From: Wolfiporia cocos
Taxonomy: Eukaryota; Basidiomycota; Agaricomycetes; Polyporales; Phaeolaceae
Direction: 5' to 3'
Length of the DNA stretch: 64,000 nucleotides
Assembly (NCBI GenBank): GCA_029448655.1
Contig: JACCLO010000024.1
Location: forward strand, 124,001-188,000
Positions 32,501 through 42,482 of this stretch are shown in pieces; position 1 is the stretch's first letter, and each line of letters begins with the position of its first letter. Made by a program: the position numbers and the translations under genes. The notes beneath the pieces were generated by a model. It saw only the letters and a list, made by a program, of their open reading frames with translations. It was not told where the DNA came from and ran no database searches.

Positions 32501-33967
32501 GGAAGATTGTTCGAAAAAGCACTTTTCGGGCTTTGCATACAAGTCCGAGTCCTTCAGGGTTTGTAGAACCCCTTTGGTAAGTCGCTGATGTTCCTCCATA
32601 TCATTCCCGAAAATCAAGATGTCGTCTAGGTAGACAACCACCTTGCCGGTCCGAATGAACGGTGCGAGGATTGAATTCATCATCGCTTGGAACGTTGCGG
32701 GGGCATTGCAGAAACCGAAATACATTACCGTTGCCTCGTATAGTCCACGGTGTGTAATAAACGCCGTCTTCCATTCATCACCTTCCTTGATGCGGACATT
32801 GTTATATCCCCATCTAAGGTCGATTTTGGTGAAGATGGTCGCATGGGACAATTGATCAATGAGGTCATCGATCTGAGGTATCGGATAACGATTTTTCACG
32901 GTTATTTCGTTTAGCCTCCTGTAATCGACAACCATCCGCAGTCCTCCGTCCTTTTTGTGGACGAAGAAGACCGGGGATGCCATTGGACTTTCGGACGGTC
33001 AAATGTAACCCTTCCGTAGTTCGGTGTCTATCCACTCATCCAAGCTATTACGCTCTTGGGGAGACATTTTGTATGGTTTTACCGGGGGAGGAAGCTGCGC
33101 ATCTGGTTCAAGCACTATGGCGTGATCCCAGGGCTTCCGTTCCGGCATCCTCTCTGACGCTTTTTGTGAGAACACCGTTGGCCCATATTCTTGGTATTGT
33201 TCGGGCACTAACGATCGCCATTTTTCAATGTCAATCGGTGGTGTGTTTTCCTCACGGTCGTCTGCTTCGTCGAGGTCTTTGTAAAGTACCTCGGCTACCA
33301 ACTGTGTCAGCAGGTTCATTTCCTCATCGTCAAGGGTTGCCACCCAAGCGATCAAAGGATTTTCGGGGTCCTCCTCTCCTAATATGTCCACGGGAGTGTC
33401 CCAAATCGAATTTACTTCGATGATTTCCTTTTCTGGGAGTTCAACTGCTTCCTCCTCAGAAGGGCGGTTACCCTTTTTTCTGGCGTACGGTTGGTCGTGT
33501 GTACAGCGTGCATATTCCATTTCTCCTTTCCTCCAATCAAAAGTAGGATTGTGGAGACGCAACCAGTCATAGCCAAGGATTAGGTCTGGTTCTAGGTGCA
33601 TGACCGTCAGACCTATTTTTTCCTTGTGTGTGCCATGTTGCATGAATGCTTTTACTGATTGCGTTAAGCGGCCGGCGACGTTTTCTGTTCCGTCTGCGTT
33701 TGTAACCGTAATGGGAAACGCTAGTTTGTCGGTGACCAGCTTATGTTTATCGACCAATCGTTGTGATATGACCGATATGGTCGCACCGCTGTCGATTAGA
33801 GCCAGAGCCTGCCTTTTTTGCCCATATACCCAGAGTGTTACTTCGACACGGAAAGATCGAGCGAAGTCGCGCGCATCGTTGCCAAAAATATGATACATTG
33901 ACTCGAATACACTCTTTACAGCGGGTACGGGACTAAAATTACACGGGAGCACAAGTGGGCAGGTCAT
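29540..33967 (-). pseudogene. pol: Pol of G2, one nonsense codon
   Basis: Starts at ATG 33967-33965, which overlaps the gag stop as TGATG. Protease LIDSGATISVI, RT (VVDYRRLNE, YLDDILIF), RNase H, integrase (HHDHKSAGHFGR, SDRGTQF, GQTERVN), chromodomain (EWEVEAILDHR...WKGTGPAEDTW) and dUTPase (IGYDLYAA, PRSGLAKKG, GVIDHDYRGEV, GDRIAQLI, GTQGFGSTG). A single TGA near 32999 stands where family A has CGA (Arg, in RKGYIRHSKSP), just before the RT core; the frame is otherwise open. The polypurine tract (sense aaggggggggtaa) lies at about 29463-29451. Confidence 0.92.
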
Positions 33968-36204
33968 CACATGTGCTCGGTGGGAAAACCCGAGGCAGAG
34001 CTTCCGTAGATGCCCAGGGTGTTTGCGGAGTTGGCTATCCGCTTGCGAAGCCAGGGCAGATGTGTCCTGATGGAGTCGCCCGACGGTGTAGGTGCAGTCG
34101 AAGTCGAACCAGTCGACTGGGTCTGGACGGGGCTGGTGCTTTCTGCCGATCGCACCGAACTCCCGCTTTTCTCCTCATCGCTGATGTGCGTAGTGGGGGC
34201 CAGAGGAACCACCTCTGGTTGTTTCGGAACGTTGGTCCGGATGGTCCCTACGGTGGCTTGGGGGGATTCATCTTTGTCGTCAGTCACCAGTTCCTGGGTG
34301 CTGACAATTCGGACTTTGTATTTCTTTTTCGGGTCCAATTTCTTCTGGCCCGACTGTTGCGTTCCGCTCGACGAGCCTGTCGGCTTCGTCGTTCCGCTTC
34401 CACTACTGGCCGGCTTGGCTTCCTTCGGCTTGTTTTTAGGGTTCTCAGGACAGTCGCCCCATTTGTGTTGTCCAGGGTGTTTGCGACAGTCCTTCCCGTA
34501 AGAGCCGGTTTCTTTTGCCTTGCCTTTGCCTTTGTCATCAGCCTTGGCAGGCTTCGACGTAGCTTTGTCGGTGGTCTTGCCAGACCCCGACGACTCCTTC
34601 TTCTTTTCTTCCTCAAAGATCTTGCCTTTGAGCTTGTCCGGGTATTGCCTCTTGTAGAGGTCGATGGCCATGTCGAGGTATACCTCCCAGTCGGTCGGCA
34701 TTGTAAAGCCGGGCACCGATTCCAAGGTAGCGAGGGTCTCTCGCACCTTTTCCGGGAGGATCCGTTTGATGTGACTGAACAACGTCTTGTTGTCAGTTTC
34801 GGCCAGGCAAGCCAGGGTCCTGAGCTTCTGTGCCCAAGAAAAGAAGTCCGATTGGAGCTTCTTTTTCCCTTCGTCTCCGAAGTACCCTTCAATCTCCTTT
34901 TCGGCAATCTCCTTGTCCGTCTTCCTGCCGTATACCTTCTCGATTGTTTCCGCAAACGTTTTCCAGGTGTGCCCCGAGGTTTGTCCGGTGGCGATTTTAT
35001 CAACTACCGGTGACATGTACTGGTAGGCCTCGCCCGTAAGCCGTAGCAGGGCTTGGCGAACCTTGTCTTCTTCGAGGGTCACCTTGGCATCTGCGAAATA
35101 CATGCCCATTTTTTGGATCCACTCTTTTGACGAGATAGAGTCCTTAGGGCCCGAGAATTTCGGCGGCTGAGTCGGTTTGGTCTGTTGGAAGTTGACTGTT
35201 GTGGCAGCTGCTGTCGCGGCTGCTGGTGCGTTTTTTAGAGCGGTTAACTCCGCTTCGAGTTGGTCAATTCTATTAATTAGTGCCGTGACCTGGGCACCGC
35301 TGGGTCCCGCGGTTGGGACTGCCGGACGCTTTTGCAGTACTGCAATATCTTTTTCTATGCGGATGGACCGATTTTCGGAAAGGGTGTCCAATTGTTGCTG
35401 TAAACTCTCCGTTTCCTCTAGTGCTTCGATTCTATTTTGAAGCACTTGGTTGTGGCTCCAGATCTGGTTGGTCTTGTTCCAGACCATTTCCAAATCCGTG
35501 TCCACCCGGCCTTTGTAGGCCGCGAGGTTGCTGTAGAGATGGTTTTTGGCTTGGTACAGCGCCTCCCTGTAAGCTTCCTTTCCCACCTGCAGAACTTCGT
35601 CTGAGGCGGCCACTTCCAGAGTGCACTGCAACCTTCCCGTCAATTCGTTCTCGCTCCTTTCCGGCTGCGCGACGATTTCCAGAGTCCTCCTTTCGTAGGA
35701 GGGGAGGAGATCGGGGAGCGTCCCAAATAGGGGCTCCGTGTCGACTGGTTCCTCCGGCCATGGAGTCTCGCTGCCTTCGGGGGTGATGACTGCTCGGCGT
35801 GTGGGTGTTTCCGGGTTGAAGAGCCTGGCGGCTCTCGTGCGTGGCGATGCTTCTTCCATTGAGTACCAGTGGACGTCACCGTATAGGACTATGAGGTCCG
35901 ACAGGGGGATGGCGGTGCAGTAATTGTCCCACCTCCACCACGAGATCTGGTTCCTGGTCGAATCTTCCCCATAGTACTTGATGTACGCCGTATGGTTTAC
36001 GTTCAGGAATGGGCGCACGTGCGCCGGAATTGAGTTGAAGGAGGTGACACTCCCCCTAACTCTGATGCCGAATACGACTCGCAGGTAGTCCATCAAGCAG
36101 GTTTGCTCTCCGGGCCACGCGTGCTTGCCGACGGCGGGGCGGTAGGCCGTAGCCACCTTGTGGGTGTTGTACAAAGCGCCTTGGACGATTGTGTAAGACA
36201 CCAT
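33967..36204 (-). CDS. gag: Gag of G2 (745 aa)
   Basis: A globular N-terminal domain of about 125 residues (MVSYTIVQG...; not obviously in family A), a Pro/Thr-rich linker, a coiled coil (about 190-320), the capsid domain (PPKFSGPKDSISSKEW onward, about 355-545), a basic linker, and a zinc-knuckle-like motif C-x2-H-x3-H-x4-C (CRKHPGQHKWGDC) in place of the usual C-x2-C-x4-H-x4-C. The Ser/Pro/Thr-rich tail ends FPTEHM. TGA overlaps the ATG of pol by one base, a layout that allows termination and re-initiation rather than frameshifting. Confidence 0.9.
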   Translation of the reverse strand: MVSYTIVQGALYNTHKVATAYRPAVGKHAWPGEQTCLMDYLRVVFGIRVRGSVTSFNSIPAHVRPFLNVNHTAYIKYYGEDSTRNQISWWRWDNYCTAIPLSDLIVLYGDVHWYSMEEASPRTRAARLFNPETPTRRAVITPEGSETPWPEEPVDTEPLFGTLPDLLPSYERRTLEIVAQPERSENELTGRLQCTLEVAASDEVLQVGKEAYREALYQAKNHLYSNLAAYKGRVDTDLEMVWNKTNQIWSHNQVLQNRIEALEETESLQQQLDTLSENRSIRIEKDIAVLQKRPAVPTAGPSGAQVTALINRIDQLEAELTALKNAPAAATAAATTVNFQQTKPTQPPKFSGPKDSISSKEWIQKMGMYFADAKVTLEEDKVRQALLRLTGEAYQYMSPVVDKIATGQTSGHTWKTFAETIEKVYGRKTDKEIAEKEIEGYFGDEGKKKLQSDFFSWAQKLRTLACLAETDNKTLFSHIKRILPEKVRETLATLESVPGFTMPTDWEVYLDMAIDLYKRQYPDKLKGKIFEEEKKKESSGSGKTTDKATSKPAKADDKGKGKAKETGSYGKDCRKHPGQHKWGDCPENPKNKPKEAKPASSGSGTTKPTGSSSGTQQSGQKKLDPKKKYKVRIVSTQELVTDDKDESPQATVGTIRTNVPKQPEVVPLAPTTHISDEEKSGSSVRSAESTSPVQTQSTGSTSTAPTPSGDSIRTHLPWLRKRIANSANTLGIYGSSASGFPTEHM

Positions 36205-36357
36205 TGCTGGACAGTATTCGTCAGCTTGAGTTATTTTCTTCCTTAACGATAATTCAAGAAAAAAAGTGCCTTTTCAGAACTTTAAGTGCCTTTTCAGGAC
36301 TTTTCGCAATCAATGCCATGCACCAAAAATAAATGCCTTTCCAGGACTTTCTATCTA
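36205..36357 (-). repeat. Three copies of a 16-nt motif between ORF1 and gag of G2
   Basis: Plus-strand TGCCTTTTCAGAACTT, TGCCTTTTCAGGACTT and TGCCTTTCCAGGACTT near 36267, 36287 and 36332, spaced as in G1. Confidence 0.7.
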
Positions 36358-37172
36358 CTACAACTGGGGTTTGCCGAGGTCGAAGTTGAGACCGCTATGT
36401 ACTAGGTGTGTTTTTAAGTACGTAACGTGCTGTTTCACGTCTAGGTCTCCAAAAACGTGTTCCACCCTCCTGAGATATTTTTCGAGGCGGCGGAGATCTT
36501 CGTTCTTCATGGAGTCCTGACGGACCCTTTGCTCCAGGTGTGTGGAGAGGTCGTCGAAGTCGGTGATGAGGGTGGTGAATTTTGCTATGATGGGGGCCGT
36601 GGTGGTTGCGTCGGGAACCTTCCATAGCCGGAAAAGGTTCTTGTGGGCGGCGTTCATCTGTTTGTCGATGTCCAAAAACCAGTCCCACTTTTTCTCCGTG
36701 CAGTGGACGTCCCTGGGGTTCGCAAGACCCCGCTTCTCAACCCACTCGGCCGGCATCCTAAGCTCCTCCACTCTCTCCAATAGCGACTTCTTTGGGGGCT
36801 GGATTCGCTCCCGAAGACTCCTCACCATTCTCTCATCCTCAACCCTCTTCCTGGCTGCCTCGGCGATTAGCTGATCCAGGCTCTGCTTTTGGATCCGAGC
36901 CTCGAGCTTCTCCTTCTGTCGGAAAAGCTTGTCGAGCTTCTTCCGCCTGATGTCGGCGAGGGCGGCCTTGTGGTTGACCCTTCGGATTTCCTCGGGGTCG
37001 GGGTTTGGCTTCCTGTAGAAGACATCTTTGCCCTTTCGGGACTTTCCTCGCTTTGGGGCTGTGACCGCGGAGATGCGGTCTTCGAGCGATTTAGAGGAGG
37101 CTATGTGCCATTCCTCGCGCTCCCCGTAGCGGCGTTTCTCGGAGTAACCGTGAAACGTGGTGCTTTCGTCAT
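36358..37172 (-). pseudogene. ORF1 (pre-gag protein) of G2
   Basis: As in G1: an ATG at 37172 (MTKAPRFTVTPRNAATG) opens a 23-codon frame, while the long frame overlapping it encodes a basic segment, a Lys/Glu/Arg-rich probable coiled coil and the conserved C-terminal domain ending HSGLNFDLGKPQL. From the internal Met (36828) it would be 156 aa. The C-terminal 80 or so residues align with family A ORF1. Marked as pseudogene only because no intact start is visible; it may be expressed by frameshift or splicing. Confidence 0.6.
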
Positions 37173-37873
37173 GACTACATGAAAAGAAGTCTAAGTAAGC
37201 TATTCTAGTGGAAATTCACGCGGTCTTCTGTTGGGGCTTATCGTCGCTTCTTGATGTGTCGTGCGCTTATCCTCCGGCGTCAATGGGCGCTCCGCCCTCG
37301 ACCGGAGTTAGTGTCGGCGACTGGATTGCGTCTCTCTCACGCTACCAGGTGGGGGATACAGCAGGTCGTCTTCCCTTGACGCCTGGGAATGCAGGATTTG
37401 GGGTATTACACCCCGCATGTGCCCACGCCTCACTCCAGTTAGGTGGCTGCCAGTGTTTAAACCAAACCCATGCCCTGAGGGACTTGGAGGGTGCCAAGGC
37501 CAGAACTCTATCGTTCTGAAGCCGTGTCGGCGGCGGTTCTAGGCAGGGCAACTCGTGCCCACCATCCCAACTCTGAATAGAGTGGCCCCTGTACGCCTGG
37601 GGATAGGCGAGAAGGTCGTCTCCGGCCCGGTCAAGAGGTTACACCGTTGCCATCGATTCCCAACATATGGGGAAAGGCTTGGCAGCCAGTTCCCGGTTCC
37701 GCTTAAGCCTACGGTCCGGCTATTTGCCCGAAGGCGGTGATCCCCCAGAGCCCACTAAGGATACCCCGCTGCCTGGCGGCGAGCGGGGGTGCGCAGACGG
37801 CGACGAAAACCCCTAAGAAGAAAAAATCCCAGACCCTCAAAGAGGGCGGGGGCGAAAGCGAGTTCTATTCATA
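37173..37873 (-). promoter_or_regulatory. Leader of G2 with self-priming site
   Basis: The self-priming site on the plus strand is agttctattca at 37861-37871, 2 nt from the LTR. Its reverse complement is at 38005-38015 in the LTR, where RNA should start (38015, minus). The rest is non-coding and GC-rich with several inverted repeats. Confidence 0.72.
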
Positions 37874-38512
37874 TAACACAAGATAACACTTTAACACAAG
37901 ATAACAACTTACTTGGTTATTCTTGAAGGTTTGCTGGTTAGGCGAAGAGTAGTAGGCTGTTAAGCAGGATACGACACGAGTGTTACTCGATAGTATGAAT
38001 GCAATGAATAGAACTGAGGCAATAGCGCTCAGCAAGTCCAGTATATATACATGATAAATAAGACCCCTAACAGTCTTATTAGGTAATACTAATGTCCGTA
38101 TTCGTATGTACAAGTCCCCAGGTACCTAAGTACTTAGTAATATACGATAAATACATATGCCGATCAAAACCGGGATATAGAAAGGCGGCGTAGGCCGCAC
38201 GAATGGCGTTTTGCGCTCTTGTCATTACAAAGACGGGGCGTGACCAAAGCCCGGTCCGCTGACGTTTATACGCTGACTGCTTCTGGACAGAATGTCCAAT
38301 TGGCTGGAACTAGACATGTGACTGATGGTAACTACTAATGATAAGATAAGACCGTCTTTACGGGAGATAACGCGGCCATCATTCGGCACGTATGTAACCG
38401 TTAACTTATGAACCAGATAAGCTAGTTATTGGTCTAGAAAGTCGTAGATAATTCGTAGAATTGCCGGAAAAATAGTAAGAAATATTGGGAAACTAGGAGA
38501 ATTCTTGTGACA
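37874..38512 (-). repeat. 5' LTR of G2 (639 bp)
   Basis: Core promoter in sense: TATATATAC at about 38050-38041, an inverted repeat (38032-38027 with 38020-38014, one bulged base, 6-nt loop), then the primer start at 38015. Same length as the other G LTR. Confidence 0.85.
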
Positions 38513-38870
38513 CCGAAGCTTGTGATAGTTCAGTAGGTCGCTGACTGAGCGTAAGGCTACAGCATGTGACGTGAGTTAGGCCGCTGACTGAGCGAGAGGC
38601 AGTGGCAGGTGATGTGAGTCACTAGAAAGCCATGTGACGTGTGGCAACGTATGTTGTGAACTCTTTGTAGGGTCACGTGCAGGATAAGTCTACAGATATG
38701 ACGAGGCGCCATGATAGGCGCTGAGCTAACGTGCACAAGAGATAAGATAAGAGTTATCTACGAGAGTGAGATAAGATAAGACATAACGTGACTTGGAGAG
38801 CGAGTAGTACGAGCTGTAGAAAATCAGAGAAAATAGGGAAAAATAGGGAAAAATAAGAGAAACCGTGACA
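38513..38870 (-). repeat. LTR H, partial (split by the G array)
   Basis: Ends at the right with AACCGTGACA (sense TGTCACGGTT) and holds repeated AAAATAGGG runs like those in other U3 regions of this window. Its left part must lie left of the G1 element, outside the window. No partner copy is present here, so the call rests on the end motif and context. Confidence 0.55.
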
Positions 38871-39017
38871 AGACAATCTCCATAGCTATATGGGCAAAGC
38901 AATGGCTATGCCAAGATGTCTAAAAAATGTACCATTCAAAAACCATGTAAACCATGTATATACTATGTATATACTATGTATATACCATATACCATAATTT
39001 TCTGTACATGTATATTA
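38871..39017. repeat. AT-rich tandem repeat beside element K
   Basis: About 147 bases with imperfect tandem copies of ATGTATATACT and related CCATGTATATAC units (about 38953-38995). No gene. It marks the truncated end of the DIRS-like element. Confidence 0.6.
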
Positions 39018-39290
39018 TATGGTTGGAGCCTTAGGAAGCGGGCGGAAAATGCCGCGCCCGCGACGAGATGAAAGACTCGGAAAAGCGGGAGATGGATGGG
39101 AGAAAGGGGCGAATGAGAGGGAAAATGCAGCTGGCATGAACGAGTTTGCCATGCAGGGCAGCAGCATCCTTGGCAGCAAAGCCAGCCTGCAGCGCATGCC
39201 AATCCTTGACCAGCTGCAGCAATGAAGTGAGCTTGTCGGATGGGAAAGCCACAGATTTTTGTGCGAGGTCCCAGTCGAAACCAATGTAGC

Positions 39291-39991
39291 TGTTACGGTT
39301 ATTTCGATTTTTTGAACGCTGGCAGAACTCACCATAAGGCAAATACGATACAGGGACCTGTTGCGCAACCCTGGCTACTCGTGACTCTACTGGGCGCATC
39401 CCCAGTTGTACTAGCATATAGGCCGCGTTTCATCTCTGGCAGATTCAACTCAGCCACCGTTTCATTTCTATCATCCAGTAGCTGACAGATGGCGTTCAAC
39501 CACCATCATCATTCCTATCTATCGTTTCGGATATATCACTACATACTTATCAAACGTTTGGTACTATAGCGTAGATAGTATCGGTGGCATCAGGGATGGA
39601 CTTGACCCCGAAAACCTAACGAAGTATATAGGCTCATGTACTTACCGTCGAGGCTCTTCAGCTCGACCTTGTTGTACAAACAAGAAGTCTTATACTCGTT
39701 CTCAAACGTAGGAAACTACGCTCAGTATTTCTCACTCGAGCAACCGAACGACTAAGTCCTCGAAGCGCACATTGACTTCTCGGACTTAGGCGAGTCTTAT
39801 ATTCTATCAGACTCGCACTCGAACAGATTATATCCTCTAACGCGTATTGGATATTAACCGATCTCCTAAGGACTTCACTTAGGACCTGAAGGCATCTAAC
39901 GAGTATTTGCCTTGCACACGGCGACGTGCCCACGTGCAGAACGAACTATATTTGCGACTCGAATATACGAACGGGTATTCGACCCGTAACA
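39291..39991 (+). repeat. Solo LTR E2 (701 bp)
   Basis: TGTTACGGTTATTTCG to GACCCGTAACA with TSD GTAGC (39286-39290 and 39992-39996). Same family as E1 and the E3 5' LTR, with the GTCGAGGCTCTTCAGCTCGA palindrome at the core promoter. Confidence 0.93.
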
Positions 39992-40092
39992 GTAGCGCTG
40001 CACCGCAGCAAGCGGGCGGGTTTTGGGCACATTCCATGGAACGCCAAACTGCGTGGTCAGTGCAACAAAATCGGCCTCGCACCAAGACTGAC

Positions 40093-40780
40093 TGACACAA
40101 ACTAGTTGTGGGACTCACTCTATAACCTTATAAGCGACTTGAAGGAGTTGCTGGAGGTTGGTGAGGGGACTAGTAGGCGCAAGCAGAGATGATATGTGAC
40201 TGTGCGAATGCAGAGAACAAATCTAAGGCTTATCCGCAGTGATAGCCCTACTTATATACATATTTTGTTTGGTTACCAGTAAGGGAGCCAAACATGAAGA
40301 CGGTCTGTGCGCAGACATAACTAATACAGCTAAGTCGTAAACTACAGTAGACCATGTGCGCCGGTAATGGCCGCACCAGTAAGGATGTTTGTTTGGACCG
40401 TAGGTCCATGTTGTGGAAGTGGCGTCGCTACGTTAGTAAGCCATGCATGTGATTGGTATATACCGCTATCGGGATATGAGTAATACTAAGGGCATTGGCA
40501 TGTGATAACGAGCGGGCCGCTTATCCAATAGTACTGACATAGCCCGATATCGGGGTATGAGTAAGACGTGTGACACCGGATGTTAGTCCGCTGAGTCATT
40601 GACGTGTACAAACGTGTTATGTACATGTTGTTATGACAGGTGGAGGTATACCGTGTTGTGTACGTGTTGTTTGGTTGCGTGTACGTGTAGACGGGTGCTT
40701 ATGCAGCGTAAATGTCTACAAGGTCGTAGAAATACCAGATAAATACGGGAAAAATAGTGGCATGTCCCAAATCTGTGACA
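40093..40780 (-). repeat. Solo LTR A4, family A (688 bp)
   Basis: Plus strand TGACACAAACTAG to AAATCTGTGACA, a diverged reverse complement of the A1 LTR, with TSD CTGAC (40088-40092 and 40781-40785). It interrupts the K RT. Confidence 0.93.
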
Positions 40781-41039
40781 CTGACCTGGCAAGTGGATGA
40801 CGAAGAAATCGTCGACCCACTTTCGGAGTGGGCCAAATCCGTGCACCTGATAAATTGCAACGAGCATGTCAGCGATGGAGCCAAACACGCCGGCACTGGA
40901 AGCACACCCGAAGGCAGCAGCAAAGTCGACATAGACCTTGCCACGCCATGCAACACAAAAGGCACGCTGTTGAGTGGGCTGTACAGGGGTAATGCGGTAA
41001 GCAGCGGAAATGTCAAAAGTGGCCGCAAGGCAGCCCGAG

Positions 41040-41414
41040 TGTCAGATTGTCGACTAGAATGTTGCTTTCCAGCTGAGATGGTGTAAATGATTAAATCGAA
41101 GCTGAGGTTTGACTCCAGTAATGGGTCAGTATATATACATGTTTGATTTATGCTTGGTAATATCATAGGGCATAGGGCGTTGTTGCTTTAGAGTTGTGAT
41201 AGAATCGTTGTGGTATTAGGGTTGCCTTGGGCATAGGGGATGATTGGTAATGTATGTGAAGATATGTATATAATGTGGTCAAGGGTTACTTGGGCGAAGG
41301 GGATGCTTACACATTGGATCCATAAGAGGTCTTCTTGGACACACACGAATGTTCATCTTGATACAGGGTCCTGGGCTATTAATTCCGCAATTGAATAATC
41401 CTTGATTCCTGACA
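41040..41414 (-). repeat. Solo LTR I (375 bp)
   Basis: TGTCAGATTGTCGAC to GATTCCTGACA, TSD CCGAG (41035-41039 and 41415-41419). Removal restores the RT frame (LLSLPSG...ATFDISAAYR). Minus orientation is inferred from TATA at about 41137-41130 followed by an inverted repeat with sense loop ATTACT. Confidence 0.85.
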
Positions 41415-41699
41415 CCGAGGGAAGGGAGAGAAGGAGTGCGGAGGTGTCATCGAACGTCCCCCACTCAGTGGGAAAGTCATCAGAGGAGATGCCTGCATTC
41501 ACAGAAGGGATGGAAGGGTCGTTATGCGGGTAGGACAGGTCCTGAACCATGTGAAGCTTGTCTGAATGCGGCTTCGGCACAAGCCCCAGCGGTGAGGTGC
41601 GGAATGGGCCAATGCAAGCCTCAAGGTCCGACGGCGCAAATGCAGCAGAATAACGGCCAGCAGCCTGTTCATCGGCAATATATTGGTCAATGAAGGAGG

Positions 41700-42298
41700 T
41701 GACACGGAACGTACCAGGGGCCCACCCCCTATGACCCTATGTCCTGTAGCCTGCGTAATAGCCCAAGAAGGGGCAGACGTATAGGCGAAGGGAGAACCCC
41801 CCAGTCTAGCGAGTAGTTGGTGACTAGCCAAGGGCCCTAAGGCGCACACGCTAAGAGGAATGGGTGTATGGCACGCCAACCTCAGATCGAGGCTGCGGCC
41901 GAGATTACTAGTTCTGAGGAGTAACCCTCAGAACGCATGGGCATATATACATGTAGGCAGACCTCTACGTTAGGTGGACAGCCGGCCCTAAAGGCGCGGT
42001 CTGTGCGCGGTAACTACCTAAGTCCCATAAGCATAATGGTGTCAGCGCATAACTACCGGGCCAGGGGCTATGGGCTAACGCATAAGCATAATGACTATCT
42101 ACCATGTGACCGGGCGCTGGTCCAGGCACGGGACACGGGCCGGGGGCTAAGGCGCTAAGGTATGAGGATAGGCGCGCGCTGTTATGCCTAGACGCCAGTA
42201 TGGGCGCTAAGGCTGTAGGGGACGCCTAGAAGACGTAAAATAAGCCCTAAAAACAAGCGAAAAAGTACCTATATATGCCACAGATAAAATCTGTGACA
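41700..42298 (-). repeat. Solo LTR J (599 bp)
   Basis: Plus strand TGACACGGAACGTACC to AAATCTGTGACA, TSD GGAGG (41695-41699 and 42299-42303). A perfect 9-bp inverted repeat (41911-41919 and 41926-41934) lies next to the TATA box. Related in layout to the LTRs of B and C. Confidence 0.9.
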
Positions 42299-42482
42299 GG
42301 AGGGGCACAGGTTGACAGAGGAATGATTATATCAAGGTACGCTCGATGGGGGCCGTAGCCCCATGTCAAAGCCATGACGAAGACCGTCAATGATGTGCTG
42401 CCATTCTTTAAGGATGCTATGCTGGCGGAGCATATTTTCGAGGCCCCCAACATCCAGGGGGGTGACAACCCTGCGCGGGTCA

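Larger units (their letters stand above)
28812..38512 (-). mobile_element. Ty3/Gypsy chromodomain element G2 (9,701 bp), nearly intact
   Basis: In sense: 5' LTR (38512-37874), leader, ORF1, gag, pol with dUTPase, polypurine tract, 3' LTR (29450-28812). Only one clear lesion was found, an in-frame TGA in pol. The right end abuts LTR H, which it splits; the TSD is predicted as CCGAA, its partner being left of the window. Same gene order as family A, but only moderate protein similarity. Confidence 0.9.
39018..42480 (-). pseudogene. Reverse transcriptase of element K, fragmented
   Basis: Segments in sense order: TPLDVGGLENML...GFDMGLRPP; then (after J) FIDQYIADEQ...VPKPHSDKLHMVQDLSYPH; then (after I) ATFDISAAYR..., FCVAWRGKVYVD and the catalytic WVDDFFV; then (after A4) a short linker; then (after E2) YIGFDWDLAQ and LHGKLVHASCIFPLIRPFL, ending at 39018. 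WVDD in place of YxDD fits the DIRS-like group. The RNase H end is missing. Four LTR insertions make it inactive. Confidence 0.7.

Noticed and set aside
33955..35013. A 352-codon plus-strand ORF
   Set aside because: It is the mirror of G2 gag on the minus strand, has no recognisable domain, and its composition follows from the complementary codons.
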